A DNA stretch of 64,000 nt, from positions 62,001 to 126,000 of the forward strand of contig NZ_BAABCA010000007.1 in assembly GCF_039538365.1 (NCBI RefSeq). Reading direction: 5' to 3'. Shown piece after piece: positions 25,296 to 34,312 of the stretch (its first letter is position 1; every line of letters begins with the position of its first letter). The translations under genes and the position numbers were made by a program. The notes below the pieces were generated by a model that saw nothing but the letters and a program-made list of their open reading frames with translations, ran no database searches and was not told the origin of the DNA. Source of the DNA: Postechiella marina. GTDB taxonomy: Bacteria > Bacteroidota > Bacteroidia > Flavobacteriales > Flavobacteriaceae.

Positions 25296-26315
25296 ATGAC
25301 AAAAGAAGATATTACGAGTATAAAACAATTACTTTCTACTAAAAAAAAGATTGTAATTGTACCGCATAAAAACCCAGATGGAGATGCTATTGGATCTACT
25401 TTGGGACTATACCATTTTCTATTAAAAAATAATCAAGATGTACAAGTTATTTCGCCTAATGACTATCCGCATTTTTTAAAATGGATTCCTGGAGAAAATA
25501 CAATTTTAAAACACGATACAGATACTGATAATTGTAATGCATTAATTAATAATGCAGATATTATTTTTACTTTAGATTTTAATGCTTTTCATAGAACAGG
25601 TAATATGGAATCTGTTTTAGCAAACAGCAGTGCTTTAAAAATAATGATAGATCACCACCAAGCACCAGACGATTATGCAACATACACGTTTTCTGATGTT
25701 TCGATGAGCTCTACCTGCGAGATGGTATATCATTTTATTGCCATGCTAGATCAAACTAAAAATATAGACCAAACTATTGCAACCTGCTTATATGTTGGTA
25801 TTATGACTGATACGGGTTCTTTTAGGTTTAGATCGACAACAAGTACAACACACCGCATTATAGCAGAGCTTATAGACAAAGGAGCAGATAATAATGCCAT
25901 ACATAATAATGTATACGATACCAATAGCTACAATAGGCTTCAACTTTTAGGATGTGCACTTAGCAACTTAAAAATAATTCCAGAATCTAGAACTGCCTAT
26001 ATTACTTTAACACAAAATGAATTAAATAAATTCGATTATAAAAAAGGAGATACAGAAGGTGTTGTTAACTATGCTTTATCTTTAAACAATATTATTTTTG
26101 CTGCTATTTTTATAGAAGACAGACAGGAAGGTATTATTAAAATATCGCTACGCTCTAAAGGTACATTTTCTGTAAACGAATTTTCTAGATCTCATTTTAA
26201 TGGTGGCGGACATAATAATGCTGCTGGTGGACGAAGCGAATTATCGATGAGAAAAACCATTGAAAAATTTATTGGTATCTTACCTAGTTATAATAAAGCT
26301 CTTAATAATGACTAA
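25296..26315 (+). CDS. nrnA: DHH-family phosphoesterase (bifunctional oligoribonuclease/PAP phosphatase, NrnA-like)
   Basis: 339 residues from the ATG at 25296; the upstream in-frame extension from 25200 is hydrophobic and not family-like. The DHH domain has HKNPDGDAIGS, TLDFNAFHR and MIDHHQAP (the DHH motif), then GIMTDTGSFRF. The C-terminal DHHA1 domain ends FNGGGHNNAAGG. Such enzymes degrade nano-RNAs and dephosphorylate pAp. Its last 8 bp overlap the gldI start (ATGACTAA), so the two are translationally coupled. Confidence 0.9.
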   Translation: MTKEDITSIKQLLSTKKKIVIVPHKNPDGDAIGSTLGLYHFLLKNNQDVQVISPNDYPHFLKWIPGENTILKHDTDTDNCNALINNADIIFTLDFNAFHRTGNMESVLANSSALKIMIDHHQAPDDYATYTFSDVSMSSTCEMVYHFIAMLDQTKNIDQTIATCLYVGIMTDTGSFRFRSTTSTTHRIIAELIDKGADNNAIHNNVYDTNSYNRLQLLGCALSNLKIIPESRTAYITLTQNELNKFDYKKGDTEGVVNYALSLNNIIFAAIFIEDRQEGIIKISLRSKGTFSVNEFSRSHFNGGGHNNAAGGRSELSMRKTIEKFIGILPSYNKALNND

Positions 26316-26856
26316 ACTATACCACATACTTGTTGCCCTACTCCTTTTTGTTTCTTGTAAAACCCCTGAAGCTAGAAAACCTATTTCTGTAAAAACAGGG
26401 TCTTTTATTGATGCATCGGTAGAACGAAATAAAAAACTATATGCCATAGAGCAATCGCATATAGAAGAGTTAATGAGTAAGAAAAAAGATAATAATTACA
26501 TCGCATCTAAAAGTGGGTTTTGGTACTATTATAATACTAAAACTGAAGCAGATTCGCTTATAACACCCGGGTTTGGCGACATAGTAAACTATAATTACAA
26601 CGTAAAAGCATTAGACGGATCTGTAATTTATTCCAACCAAGAATTAAGAACCCAAAACTATGCTATGGATAAAGAAGAACTATTTACCGGACTTAGAGAA
26701 GGTTTAAAACTTATGAAACCAGGCGAAACAGTTACCTTTTTATTTCCGTCGCAAAAGGCCTATGGCTATTATGGCGACGAAAATAAAATAGGCAGCAACA
26801 CCCCTTTAATATGCCAAGTAACGGTTAATTCTATAATTAAAAATCAAACAAAATAA
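26308..26856 (+). CDS. gldI: Gliding motility-associated peptidyl-prolyl isomerase GldI
   Basis: 182 residues from the ATG at 26308 overlapping the nrnA stop. It has a lipoprotein signal with lipobox VSC at Cys17. An FKBP-type domain (about 75-180) includes GDIVNYNYNVKALDG, TGLREGLKLMKPGE and FLFPSQKAYGYYGD. GldI is a periplasm-facing lipoprotein required for gliding in Flavobacterium, presumably folding motility/T9SS components. Its presence fits the T9SS-sorted protein at 41.2 kb. Another isomerase gene follows 5 bp later. Confidence 0.88.
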   Translation: MTKLYHILVALLLFVSCKTPEARKPISVKTGSFIDASVERNKKLYAIEQSHIEELMSKKKDNNYIASKSGFWYYYNTKTEADSLITPGFGDIVNYNYNVKALDGSVIYSNQELRTQNYAMDKEELFTGLREGLKLMKPGETVTFLFPSQKAYGYYGDENKIGSNTPLICQVTVNSIIKNQTK

Positions 26857-26861
26857 TAAAT

Positions 26862-27992
26862 ATGCGTGTTTTAAAAACCTCATTTAAAAGCTTATTTGTC
26901 ATTTTAATAACAATAAGCTTAAGTTCTTGCAAGGCACAATATCCAGATTTGGAAGATGGTATTTATGCAGAAATTATAACAACCAAAGGCGTTATGCTTG
27001 CCAAATTAGACTATAAAAAAGTACCTATTACGGTAGCTAACTTTGTATCTCTAGCAGAAGGTACAAATACTATGGTTAAAGAAGAATACAAGAAAAAGAA
27101 GTACTACAATGGCCTTATTTTTCATCGTGTTATAGACAAGTTTATGATTCAAGGAGGAGATCCTACAGGAACAGGGTCTGGTAACCCTGGGTATAAATTT
27201 AATGGCGAATTTCACCCCGATTTAAAACACGATAAAGCAGGTGTATTATCTATGGCCAATTCTGGACCTAATACTAATGGTAGTCAGTTTTTTATCATGG
27301 AGGTACCTAAACCCTTTTTAGATAATAACTATAATGTTTTTGGTCAACTTATAGAAGGTATAGATATTCAAGATTCTATTTCTAATGTAAAAACAAATCC
27401 AGAAGACCGACCTCTTGAAGATGTTGTTATTCAAGAATTAAATATTATAAGAAAAGGAAAAGAAGCCAAAAAGTTTGATGCTCCCAATGTTTTTGTAAAT
27501 CATTTTGCAGAAGTAGAACGTCTTGAAAAAGAGAAGAAAGCTAAAGCTAAGGCTATACTAGAAGCTACTAAAGCTAAATTTGACAAACAAAAACAAAACG
27601 CCATTAACTTACCTTCTGGCCTACAGTATTTTGTATCAGAAAAAGGTAAAGGCGAAAAACTAACAGAAAACGATATTGTTTCTGCTCATTATGCGGTTTA
27701 TTTTGAAAGCGGAAAAATACTAGAAACAAGCAACTTAAAAACCGCTGAAGCTTTAGATATTGTTAACGAAAAACGAAAAGCTGCAGATGCTTACCAACCT
27801 ATAGAGGCCGATATTAGCCCTAGCGCAGGTATGATTGCTGGATTTAAAGAAGGTTTACAACAACTTAATGTTGGAGATAAAGCCACTTTATTTATTCCAT
27901 ACCATTTAGCCTACGGAGAAGCAGGAAATCGCGGAATACCAGCTAAATCTAATATTATTTTTGAAGTTGAAATTCTTGAAATTATAAAATAA
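26862..27992 (+). CDS. Lipoprotein peptidyl-prolyl isomerase: cyclophilin-FKBP fusion
   Basis: 376 residues. The lipobox LSSC is at Cys23. A cyclophilin domain (about 35-190) shows FHRVIDKFMIQGGDPTGTGSG and PNTNGSQFFI; a Lys/Ala-rich helical linker (about 205-245) follows, then an FKBP domain (about 250-376) with SAHYAVYFESGK, AGFKEGLQQLNVGD and FIPYHLAYGE. Two unrelated prolyl isomerase folds thus sit on one envelope-anchored chain. It is directly downstream of gldI and probably helps fold exported proteins. Confidence 0.9.
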   Translation: MRVLKTSFKSLFVILITISLSSCKAQYPDLEDGIYAEIITTKGVMLAKLDYKKVPITVANFVSLAEGTNTMVKEEYKKKKYYNGLIFHRVIDKFMIQGGDPTGTGSGNPGYKFNGEFHPDLKHDKAGVLSMANSGPNTNGSQFFIMEVPKPFLDNNYNVFGQLIEGIDIQDSISNVKTNPEDRPLEDVVIQELNIIRKGKEAKKFDAPNVFVNHFAEVERLEKEKKAKAKAILEATKAKFDKQKQNAINLPSGLQYFVSEKGKGEKLTENDIVSAHYAVYFESGKILETSNLKTAEALDIVNEKRKAADAYQPIEADISPSAGMIAGFKEGLQQLNVGDKATLFIPYHLAYGEAGNRGIPAKSNIIFEVEILEIIK

Positions 27993-27997
27993 AACTT

Positions 27998-28927
27998 ATG
28001 CACATATTAAAATTTGATTGGAACCCTATAACAGGAATTGATATTATAGGAAGCTTTAAACTCCACTTTTATAGCCTTATGTGGGTTATAGCATTTCTTT
28101 TGGGTTGGCAATTAATGAAACGTATTTTTACTAAAGAGAAAGTATCTTTAGAGTACTTAGATCCTTTATTTATATACACTGTTTTAGCAACTATGCTGGG
28201 TGCTAGATTAGGACACGTTTTATTTTATCAAGCAGAATTAATAACAGAAGATTTTTTCAGCATTTTTCTACCCGTTAAATTTAAAGGCGGATTCGAGTTT
28301 ACAGGTTTTCAAGGTCTTGCAAGCCACGGTGCAGCAATAGGTATTATTGTAGGCATGTATTTATACAGACGTAAATACAATTACAAATCGTTACTCTGGA
28401 TTTTAGATAGAGTAGTAATTACCGTAGCCTCAGGAGCTGTTTTTATAAGAATAGGTAACTTTATAAACTCAGAAATTATTGGTAAAGAATCTGGCGATTT
28501 CCCATTGGGTGTACGTTTTATTCAAGAGTATTACAACAAATACGAAGCAGTTCGTGCCACAGGTATTAAAGATGTGCAAAAAGCATACAATGCCATTGCA
28601 GACACGCCACAATTTGCAAACTTATTACAAGAAGTACCATACAGGCACCCAGCGCAATTGTACGAATCTTTCTGTTATATTTTTGTATTCTTAATTTTAT
28701 GGTATTTCTATACTAAAACAGAGAAAAAAAATCAATCTGGTTTTCTATTTGGCTTATTTTTAGTGTTATTATGGACTATTCGTTTCTTTGTAGAGTTTGT
28801 AAAAGAAGCACAAAACATAGAACGTGCAGAGTGGGCCCTTAACACAGGCCAATGGTTAAGCATACCATTTGTAATTATTGGTTTATATTTTATGTTTATG
28901 TACAAACCCAAAAATGCAGTAAAATAA
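27998..28927 (+). CDS. lgt: Prolipoprotein diacylglyceryl transferase
   Basis: 309 residues with about seven membrane segments. Lgt signatures are GARLGHVLFYQ, GLASHGAAIG (His-Gly motif), the conserved RIGNFINSEIIGK and HPAQLYESFCY. It attaches diacylglycerol to the lipobox Cys, the first step of lipoprotein maturation, which the many lipoproteins in this window require. It lies 5 bp after the isomerase gene and one base before the DUF192 gene, within one operon. Confidence 0.96.
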   Translation: MHILKFDWNPITGIDIIGSFKLHFYSLMWVIAFLLGWQLMKRIFTKEKVSLEYLDPLFIYTVLATMLGARLGHVLFYQAELITEDFFSIFLPVKFKGGFEFTGFQGLASHGAAIGIIVGMYLYRRKYNYKSLLWILDRVVITVASGAVFIRIGNFINSEIIGKESGDFPLGVRFIQEYYNKYEAVRATGIKDVQKAYNAIADTPQFANLLQEVPYRHPAQLYESFCYIFVFLILWYFYTKTEKKNQSGFLFGLFLVLLWTIRFFVEFVKEAQNIERAEWALNTGQWLSIPFVIIGLYFMFMYKPKNAVK

Positions 28928-28928
28928 C

Positions 28929-29408
28929 ATGAAAAACAGAACATGTTATACACTAACGCTATTAACTTTTTTGGCGTTTACTTTCTCTTGTAAAGAAGAA
29001 AAGAAAACCGTTAAACAAACGGAAATAGCATTTACTAAAGAAGGCGAACTTTCTATCATTAAAAAAGATACAGATTCTATTCTTGTTAAATTAGATATAG
29101 AAATTGCAGATACCGATTACGACATACAAACAGGTTTAATGTATAGAAACAACATGCAAGCAAACCAAGCTATGCTTTTTGTTTTTAAAGATGAAAGTCT
29201 GCGTAATTTTTACATGAAAAATACGCATATACCACTAGACCTTATTTTTATAGATCAAAACAAAACCATTGTAAGCTTTCAAAAAAACGCAAAACCGTTA
29301 GACGAAACCTCCCTACCATCAAACCAACCAGCGCAGTACGTTCTAGAAGTTAATGCAGGCAAAGTAGATTATTGGCAAGTTAGTATTGGCGATCAATTAA
29401 AATTTTAA
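28929..29408 (+). CDS. DUF192 family lipoprotein
   Basis: 159 residues with a signal peptide and lipobox FSC at Cys18. A DUF192 domain (about 50-158) follows, with LMYRNNMQANQAMLFVF, FYMKNTHIPLDLIFID and YVLEVNAGKVDYWQVSIGD. DUF192 proteins are small envelope or periplasmic proteins of unknown biochemical role. It starts one base after the lgt stop and ends the operon that began with nrnA, convergent with the methyltransferase. Confidence 0.87.
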   Translation: MKNRTCYTLTLLTFLAFTFSCKEEKKTVKQTEIAFTKEGELSIIKKDTDSILVKLDIEIADTDYDIQTGLMYRNNMQANQAMLFVFKDESLRNFYMKNTHIPLDLIFIDQNKTIVSFQKNAKPLDETSLPSNQPAQYVLEVNAGKVDYWQVSIGDQLKF

Positions 29409-29420
29409 TATAAAATAATA

Positions 29421-30074
29421 CTATATCTCATAAAATCGCTTTACAATATCGTCGTAACTTTTAATTGTTTTCTTAACCCAATCTAATCGTTTCTCGTCAA
29501 ACTCTTCTTTAGTTAAGCGCCAATTTATATTCGTTTTACGCAACTCTGTAGTAACATGCTGTAAAATTATAGCAGCAGATACAGATATGTTTAAGCTCTC
29601 TGTAAAACCAACCATAGGTATTTTTAAAAAGCTATCTGCCTCATCAATAACATCCTGGGTTAAACCCTCGGTTTCTCTACCAAAAAAGAAACACGATTTT
29701 TTAGTAATATCAAACTCATGTAAAACAGCATCGTTTTCATGCGGTGTTGTAGCCACAATTTGATAACCCTTCGCTTTTAAATCTTTAATACACGACTTTA
29801 CAGAATCAAACCTATTAACATCCACCCATTTTTGAGCGCCCATAGCAATCTCCCTATCTATAGTCTTAGAGTTTTGCTCTTCAACAATATTAACCTCCTG
29901 CACACCAAACACATCGCAACTACGTATTACAGCACTGGTATTGTGCAATTGGTATACATCCTCGGTAGCCACTGTAAAATGTTTAGTACGCTCTTTTAAT
30001 ACCGCATTAAAACGCGCTTTTCTATTATCAGACAGATAAGTTTCTAAATGCTCCAAAAGTTTTAAATCAATCAT
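29421..30074 (-). CDS. trmH: SpoU/TrmH family RNA 2'-O-methyltransferase
   Basis: 217 residues with the three knot motifs of the SPOUT class: HNTSAVIRSCDVFG (motif 1, with the catalytic Arg), FFGRETEGLT (motif 2) and GFTESLNISVSAAIIL (motif 3). The N- and C-terminal extensions resemble tRNA (guanosine-18-2'-O) methyltransferase TrmH. The AdoMet-dependent methylation of G18 is therefore likely; rRNA specificity cannot be excluded. A TATTTTTG box (30087-30080) lies only 6 bp upstream of the ATG, hinting at a leaderless mRNA. Confidence 0.88.
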   Translation of the reverse strand: MIDLKLLEHLETYLSDNRKARFNAVLKERTKHFTVATEDVYQLHNTSAVIRSCDVFGVQEVNIVEEQNSKTIDREIAMGAQKWVDVNRFDSVKSCIKDLKAKGYQIVATTPHENDAVLHEFDITKKSCFFFGRETEGLTQDVIDEADSFLKIPMVGFTESLNISVSAAIILQHVTTELRKTNINWRLTKEEFDEKRLDWVKKTIKSYDDIVKRFYEI

Positions 30075-30100
30075 AAATTCAAAAATAACAAATAATTTGG

Positions 30101-30278
30101 GGCGTTACCACAAGGGTCAGGCTTTCCGCTATATCTTTTTTTTTAGTTAATATTTAAACTACATTACTTCTTAACATGGCTAGGTTTTAACACCAAGAAG
30201 TTACTTCGTCGCAAAACGCCTCGTAACCATACCTATTTATCAAAGTAAAAAAAAGGATACCGCATCAATCCTTAACGC
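30101..30278 (-). repeat. Dispersed intergenic element, copy 2
   Basis: Read on the minus strand it begins GCGTTAAGGATTGATGCGG and ends AAAGCCTGACCC then GGTAACGCC. It is the longest copy, about 180 bp. Two internal arms can pair (GTATCC plus T-run against A-run plus GATA). It lies between the divergent trmH and sirtuin genes and fills most of a 283-bp gap; the rest holds nothing I recognise. Confidence 0.7.
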
Positions 30279-30357
30279 AAAAACCAAAAGTAGCATATTC
30301 ATAAAAAATAACACAAGTTCAACTTGTTCAAAAAAATATATTATCTAATTTTATAAA

Positions 30358-31032
30358 ATGAAAAAACATATAGTGGTACTAACAGGTGCAGGTATAAGTG
30401 CAGAGAGCGGTATAAAAACCTTTAGAGATGCAGATGGATTGTGGGAAGGTCACGATGTTATGCAAATAGCCACACCACAAGGTTTTGCAATAAACCCCAA
30501 ACTTGTATTAGAGTTTTATAATCAACGCAGAAAACAACTGCTAGAAGTACTACCAAATCAAGCGCATTTAGATTTAGCTAAACTAGAAAAAGCCTTTAAA
30601 ACAACCATAATTACACAAAATGTAGACGATTTACACGAACGTGCAGGAAGTACAAATGTAATACACCTACATGGCGAATTATTAAAAGTACGCAGCACAA
30701 AAAACCAAAACGACATACAAACTTGGACTAAAAATTTAGTTTTAGGAGATACCTGCAAAAACGGACACCAACTAAGACCACACATAGTATGGTTTGGAGA
30801 AGATGTAACCATGATGGATAAAGCTATAGAGGTATGTAAAACCGCAGATGTTTTAATTATTATTGGCACATCCATGCAAGTATATCCTGCTGCAAGTTTA
30901 ATGCATTATGCTCCAGAAAACACAACTATTTACTTTATAGACCCTAAACCAAATATAGAAAGCAAAACAAATCTAACTGTTATAGCAGAAAAAGCAACTG
31001 TTGGCGTAAATAAAGTTATAAAATTGCTATAA
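30358..31032 (+). CDS. cobB: NAD-dependent protein deacylase, Sir2 family
   Basis: 224 residues. NAD-binding motifs are GAGISAESGIKTFRD (start), TQNVDDLHERAG, the catalytic His in HLHGEL, and IIIGTSMQVYPAA. The Tyr/Arg pair in FYNQRR matches class III sirtuins (SIRT5-like), which remove succinyl and malonyl groups. The usual four zinc Cys are absent: only one Cys (in GDTCKNG) lies between the His motif and HIVWFGE. Expected to act on cytoplasmic acyl-lysine proteins. Confidence 0.92.
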   Translation: MKKHIVVLTGAGISAESGIKTFRDADGLWEGHDVMQIATPQGFAINPKLVLEFYNQRRKQLLEVLPNQAHLDLAKLEKAFKTTIITQNVDDLHERAGSTNVIHLHGELLKVRSTKNQNDIQTWTKNLVLGDTCKNGHQLRPHIVWFGEDVTMMDKAIEVCKTADVLIIIGTSMQVYPAASLMHYAPENTTIYFIDPKPNIESKTNLTVIAEKATVGVNKVIKLL

Positions 31033-31109
31033 CTTTTAAAAAACCAGCGTTTTCTTACTAATTATCAAAAGCTTAACCTAAAAAGAATTTTAATTGCAGT
31101 ACTATAAAC

Positions 31110-31117
31110 TACCTTTG
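31110..31117 (+). promoter_or_regulatory. Putative -7 promoter box of the SHOCT-domain gene
   Basis: TACCTTTG fits TAnnTTTG, 44 bp before the ATG at 31162. The only nearby TTG upstream (31094-31096) is too close to be a regular -33 element. Confidence 0.4.
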
Positions 31118-31161
31118 CAAAAAATGTTGAAATAGCATTTTACTAAAAGATAGATATAACT

Positions 31162-31941
31162 ATGAATGCAATATTTACAGATGCTAGTTTTCAAAACATG
31201 GTAAACATAGCAAACCGCTATAGTATAAGCACTAACGCTGTTACAGATTTAACCTATACCTTAATGCCTAGTAATGGCACCATGGCACAATTTAACATTC
31301 CAGAATTAGGTGGTGGTGGCCAGTGGATGCTTGGTGGCATGACTATGGTTGGCGATATGTTTAACAACCAACTTAAAGCCACTGTAGACGGACTTTGTTT
31401 CGAGCTATCTAACTTAATAAATCAAGGCGACATACAATACAAACCCTTACCAAAACCAAAAAATCAAAATGGTTTTCAATCTAGTAATTGGTGGGGCAAT
31501 TTAGGATTTCCTAATTCTACAGGAAGCCAAAACGGAACTAGCTACGCCATCTTTTCTAACATTAACCGTTTAGCTATACAACAAAATGGAGAAGTTATTA
31601 TTTTCGATACCCTTAATAACCAAATTGGTGGTGTTGGCCAACAACAAGGAGGAAATTACTCGGTTACATTTACTAGTCAGTTTGGCACGGTAGATTTAAA
31701 TACCTTACCTATTGTATCTGGCAAAGAACATATTGAGAAACCGCAACAAGTCAATAATAATGTTATTACAAAAGCACAAATAGCTCCTATAATAGAAGAG
31801 ACAACACACAACATAACTAATACCGATTTAGAAGAAGATATTTTTGGTAAAATAGAAAAGCTCGCTAGTTTAAAAGACAAAGGTTTTATTACCCTAGAAG
31901 AATTCGAAAACAAAAAAACTGATTTACTTAGCAGGCTATAA
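31162..31941 (+). CDS. SHOCT-domain protein of unknown function
   Basis: 259 residues with no signal peptide. A Gly/Asn-rich central region (about 45-190, including ELGGGGQWMLGGMTMVG) precedes a linker. The C-terminal ~35 residues form a SHOCT-type helical hairpin (GKIEKLASLKDKGFITLEEFENKKTDLL), usually an oligomerisation module. The N-terminal part resembles no family I can name with confidence. It has its own promoter box and is followed 110 bp later by the J-KTSC gene. Confidence 0.75.
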   Translation: MNAIFTDASFQNMVNIANRYSISTNAVTDLTYTLMPSNGTMAQFNIPELGGGGQWMLGGMTMVGDMFNNQLKATVDGLCFELSNLINQGDIQYKPLPKPKNQNGFQSSNWWGNLGFPNSTGSQNGTSYAIFSNINRLAIQQNGEVIIFDTLNNQIGGVGQQQGGNYSVTFTSQFGTVDLNTLPIVSGKEHIEKPQQVNNNVITKAQIAPIIEETTHNITNTDLEEDIFGKIEKLASLKDKGFITLEEFENKKTDLLSRL

Positions 31942-32051
31942 AAGCATACTTAAAACTTATTATAAATTATTGAATGCGTAACTTTTATAAACTGCTGCTT
32001 ATTAACTAACATAAAAGACTATATTCGCGCATTATTTAAAAAATCGATTTT

Positions 32052-32498
32052 ATGAAACGTATTAACGAATACAAGAAATTATTTAGTGCAGAACAAGACA
32101 TGAGTCTTAAAAACTTAAAATCGACTTACCGCAAGTTGGTAAAAACATGGCATCCAGACAAGTTTCAAGCAGGAGACGAAAAAGCTATTGAAGCCGAAGC
32201 CATGAGCAGAAAAATTATTGATGGTTACCACTTTTTAGTAAGTATAGCTCCCGAAACAAAAGCTGCTAACTTAGAAGAATTTAAAGTAACCATGTCTAGT
32301 CCAATTATGGATTGGCAACATAAAGGTCAGCTTTTAGAAATTACATTTTTAAACGGAGATACTTACGAATTCTTTGGTGTAAACAAAGCATTATACATTA
32401 AATTTTCGCAATCTGATAAGCAAACTCGTTTTGCTAAACGAAACATATTTAACAATTTTACATACAGAAAAATAAGAAAAAGTGAGGTTGTTGCTTAA
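32052..32498 (+). CDS. J-domain plus KTSC-domain protein
   Basis: 148 residues. The N-terminal ~70 form a DnaJ-like domain with the diagnostic HPD in TWHPDKFQAG, which stimulates DnaK ATPase. A C-terminal KTSC domain (about 80-145) has LLEITFLNGDTYEFFGV and FNNFTYRKI. The combination suggests a DnaK co-chaperone adapted to a specific, possibly nucleic-acid-linked, task; this is inferred, since KTSC function is poorly defined. The glycine-rich and zinc-finger parts of true DnaJ are absent. Confidence 0.82.
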   Translation: MKRINEYKKLFSAEQDMSLKNLKSTYRKLVKTWHPDKFQAGDEKAIEAEAMSRKIIDGYHFLVSIAPETKAANLEEFKVTMSSPIMDWQHKGQLLEITFLNGDTYEFFGVNKALYIKFSQSDKQTRFAKRNIFNNFTYRKIRKSEVVA

Positions 32499-32507
32499 TG
32501 CACAACC

Positions 32508-33743
32508 TTATTTATTCTTCTCCTCTATCCATCTACTCATAAACTTGGTACTTTGCATGGTATGATGTTGTAGCATTTGCCCCGTAAAGTTATTTAAACG
32601 TTTTTGGTTTATATATTTAGTAGTATCTTCTATAATTTTTATAAAACGCATACTATGCTCGTTATAATTAAACCGGGTATTTATTACTTGCATTCCATTT
32701 TCTTGGTAAGTATTAAAAAGTACTTGGTTGGTATATAATGCGATGGCTTTATTAGCAAATGTTTCTGGATTATCTTCAATAAAACCGTTTGGTTCTATGC
32801 ATCCAAACATCCCTTCTGCTCCAATTTTAGTCATTACACATGGCGTCCCATTTTTCATAGCATCAACTAACTTACCTTTTAAACCTGCTCCAAAACGTAT
32901 TGGTGCTAAACACACTCTAGCTTGTTGCATTGCTATATTAACATCTTCTGCAAAGCCTTTTATAAAAAAACCTTGCTTTTTATTATGAAGCTGATTTACT
33001 TTTTGCGAAGCATAAGCGCCATAAACGTGCAATTCTGCCTTTGGTAATTGCTTCTTTATTAAGGGCCAAATGGTTTCTTTTAAATATAAAACAGCATTAT
33101 AATTAGGTTCGTGCAAAAAATTGCCAATAGTAATAAAATGATTACGAGCTTCAAATTCTGGAAAAACTTTAATATCATCATCTAAAACAGTATCAAGCAT
33201 AAAAGGTAAATAAAATAATAAAGCCTCATCCACTTTAAAATCATTTTTAAGTATTTCTATCTCTACCTCAGAGATTATTAAACTTATATCGCACCTATAA
33301 ATACTTGCTATTTCGCGTTTAGCGATATCACCAAAAAGATATGTTTTATTAAATGCCTTGCCCTCTTTAAAAGCTTGATGCCTACCTTTGCGCAAACAGT
33401 GTAAATCTTCTGTATCTAATATTTTTATAGCATTAGGGCATTGCTCTGTTACTCGCCAACCAAATTGTTCTTCCATCATAAATCGATCGAATAAAACAAT
33501 ATTAGGGTGCAACGCTTTTACAAAATCATCAAAACTAGTATTATTTAACGCTATAGAAACTGGTGTAACATCTATGCTTTTTAAATCGAAAGCATTATCG
33601 CTTTTAGCACACGGACTAGCAAACGTAATACTATAATTTTGAGATTGAAATACCTGTATTAGCTGCATCATTCTGCTCCCTGCAGCAGAACTTTTGGGTT
33701 CTGGCCACACAAAACCAATGATAAGTAGTTGTTTATTTGTCAC
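32508..33743 (-). CDS. Glycosyltransferase, GT-B fold (family 1/4-like)
   Basis: 411 residues from a GTG start. It lacks a signal peptide. The N-terminal Rossmann half starts LLIIGFVWPEPKSSAAGSRM; the C-terminal donor-binding half has ITIGNFLHEPN, FIKGFAEDVNIAMQQARVCLAPIRFGAGLKGKLVDAMKNGTPCV and GAEGM, the pattern of GT4-type enzymes. It probably transfers a sugar to a surface glycan. Donor and acceptor are unknown, and no polysaccharide cluster surrounds it. Confidence 0.85.
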   Translation of the reverse strand: MTNKQLLIIGFVWPEPKSSAAGSRMMQLIQVFQSQNYSITFASPCAKSDNAFDLKSIDVTPVSIALNNTSFDDFVKALHPNIVLFDRFMMEEQFGWRVTEQCPNAIKILDTEDLHCLRKGRHQAFKEGKAFNKTYLFGDIAKREIASIYRCDISLIISEVEIEILKNDFKVDEALLFYLPFMLDTVLDDDIKVFPEFEARNHFITIGNFLHEPNYNAVLYLKETIWPLIKKQLPKAELHVYGAYASQKVNQLHNKKQGFFIKGFAEDVNIAMQQARVCLAPIRFGAGLKGKLVDAMKNGTPCVMTKIGAEGMFGCIEPNGFIEDNPETFANKAIALYTNQVLFNTYQENGMQVINTRFNYNEHSMRFIKIIEDTTKYINQKRLNNFTGQMLQHHTMQSTKFMSRWIEEKNK

Positions 33744-33801
33744 TAATAATTATTTGTTATTTTTAAGTGCTGTAGTATTTAAATACAATTAAAGCCCTAA
33801 A

Positions 33802-34275
33802 TTATTCAGGTTTCTTTTCTAGACTATATTTTATACGCACTAATTTAGCCCAATTAACTACTGCTTCTATTTGAGCTTCGTTTAATTTAGCCTCGGTATG
33901 CGTCCAAGTATAACTTGCTAAAGGCATTTCTTTCTCTTCCATCATTTCTATAAGTTCGTCAAACTTATGGTCTTTTCGCTTAATAGAATTCCCTTCCCAA
34001 TTTGATATATTAAAATGTTTTTTACCGTCTTTTACATGACTTGCTAACCAATAATTAACAGGTGTTATGTTATTGTACCATGGGTATTGTGTAACATTAC
34101 TATGGCAATCGTAACAAGCTTCTTTTAAAATAAGTTTGACATCTTCAGGCGGATTTGTTTCTGTTAAAAAAGCATCAATAGAACTTAATTCGCCTTCATT
34201 TTTATCAGGTCCAAAAAATTGAGCTATTACAAGAATTATTAATAAAACAACAAGACTCTTTTTTATTATACGCAT
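33802..34275 (-). CDS. Haem-binding domain protein
   Basis: 157 residues with an N-terminal membrane/signal segment (about 7-22). A haem-binding domain of the PF14376 type has the c-type haem motif CYDCH (CxxCH) followed by SNVTQYPWYNNITPVNYWLA. The C-terminal half (MPLASYTWTHTEAKLNEAQIEAVVNWA) resembles other short bacteroidal cytochrome-like proteins. It is probably a periplasmic electron carrier or sensor. Its start is only 37 bp from the divergent gene at 34313. Confidence 0.87.
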   Translation of the reverse strand: MRIIKKSLVVLLIILVIAQFFGPDKNEGELSSIDAFLTETNPPEDVKLILKEACYDCHSNVTQYPWYNNITPVNYWLASHVKDGKKHFNISNWEGNSIKRKDHKFDELIEMMEEKEMPLASYTWTHTEAKLNEAQIEAVVNWAKLVRIKYSLEKKPE

Positions 34276-34312
34276 TTTAGTAAATTTAGATTTTAAAAAT
34301 ACTAAAATTCGT

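Noticed and set aside
31162..32498. Defence system or phage remnant around the SHOCT and J-KTSC genes
   Set aside because: No integrase, nuclease, capsid or toxin-antitoxin genes are nearby and base composition matches the surroundings by eye.
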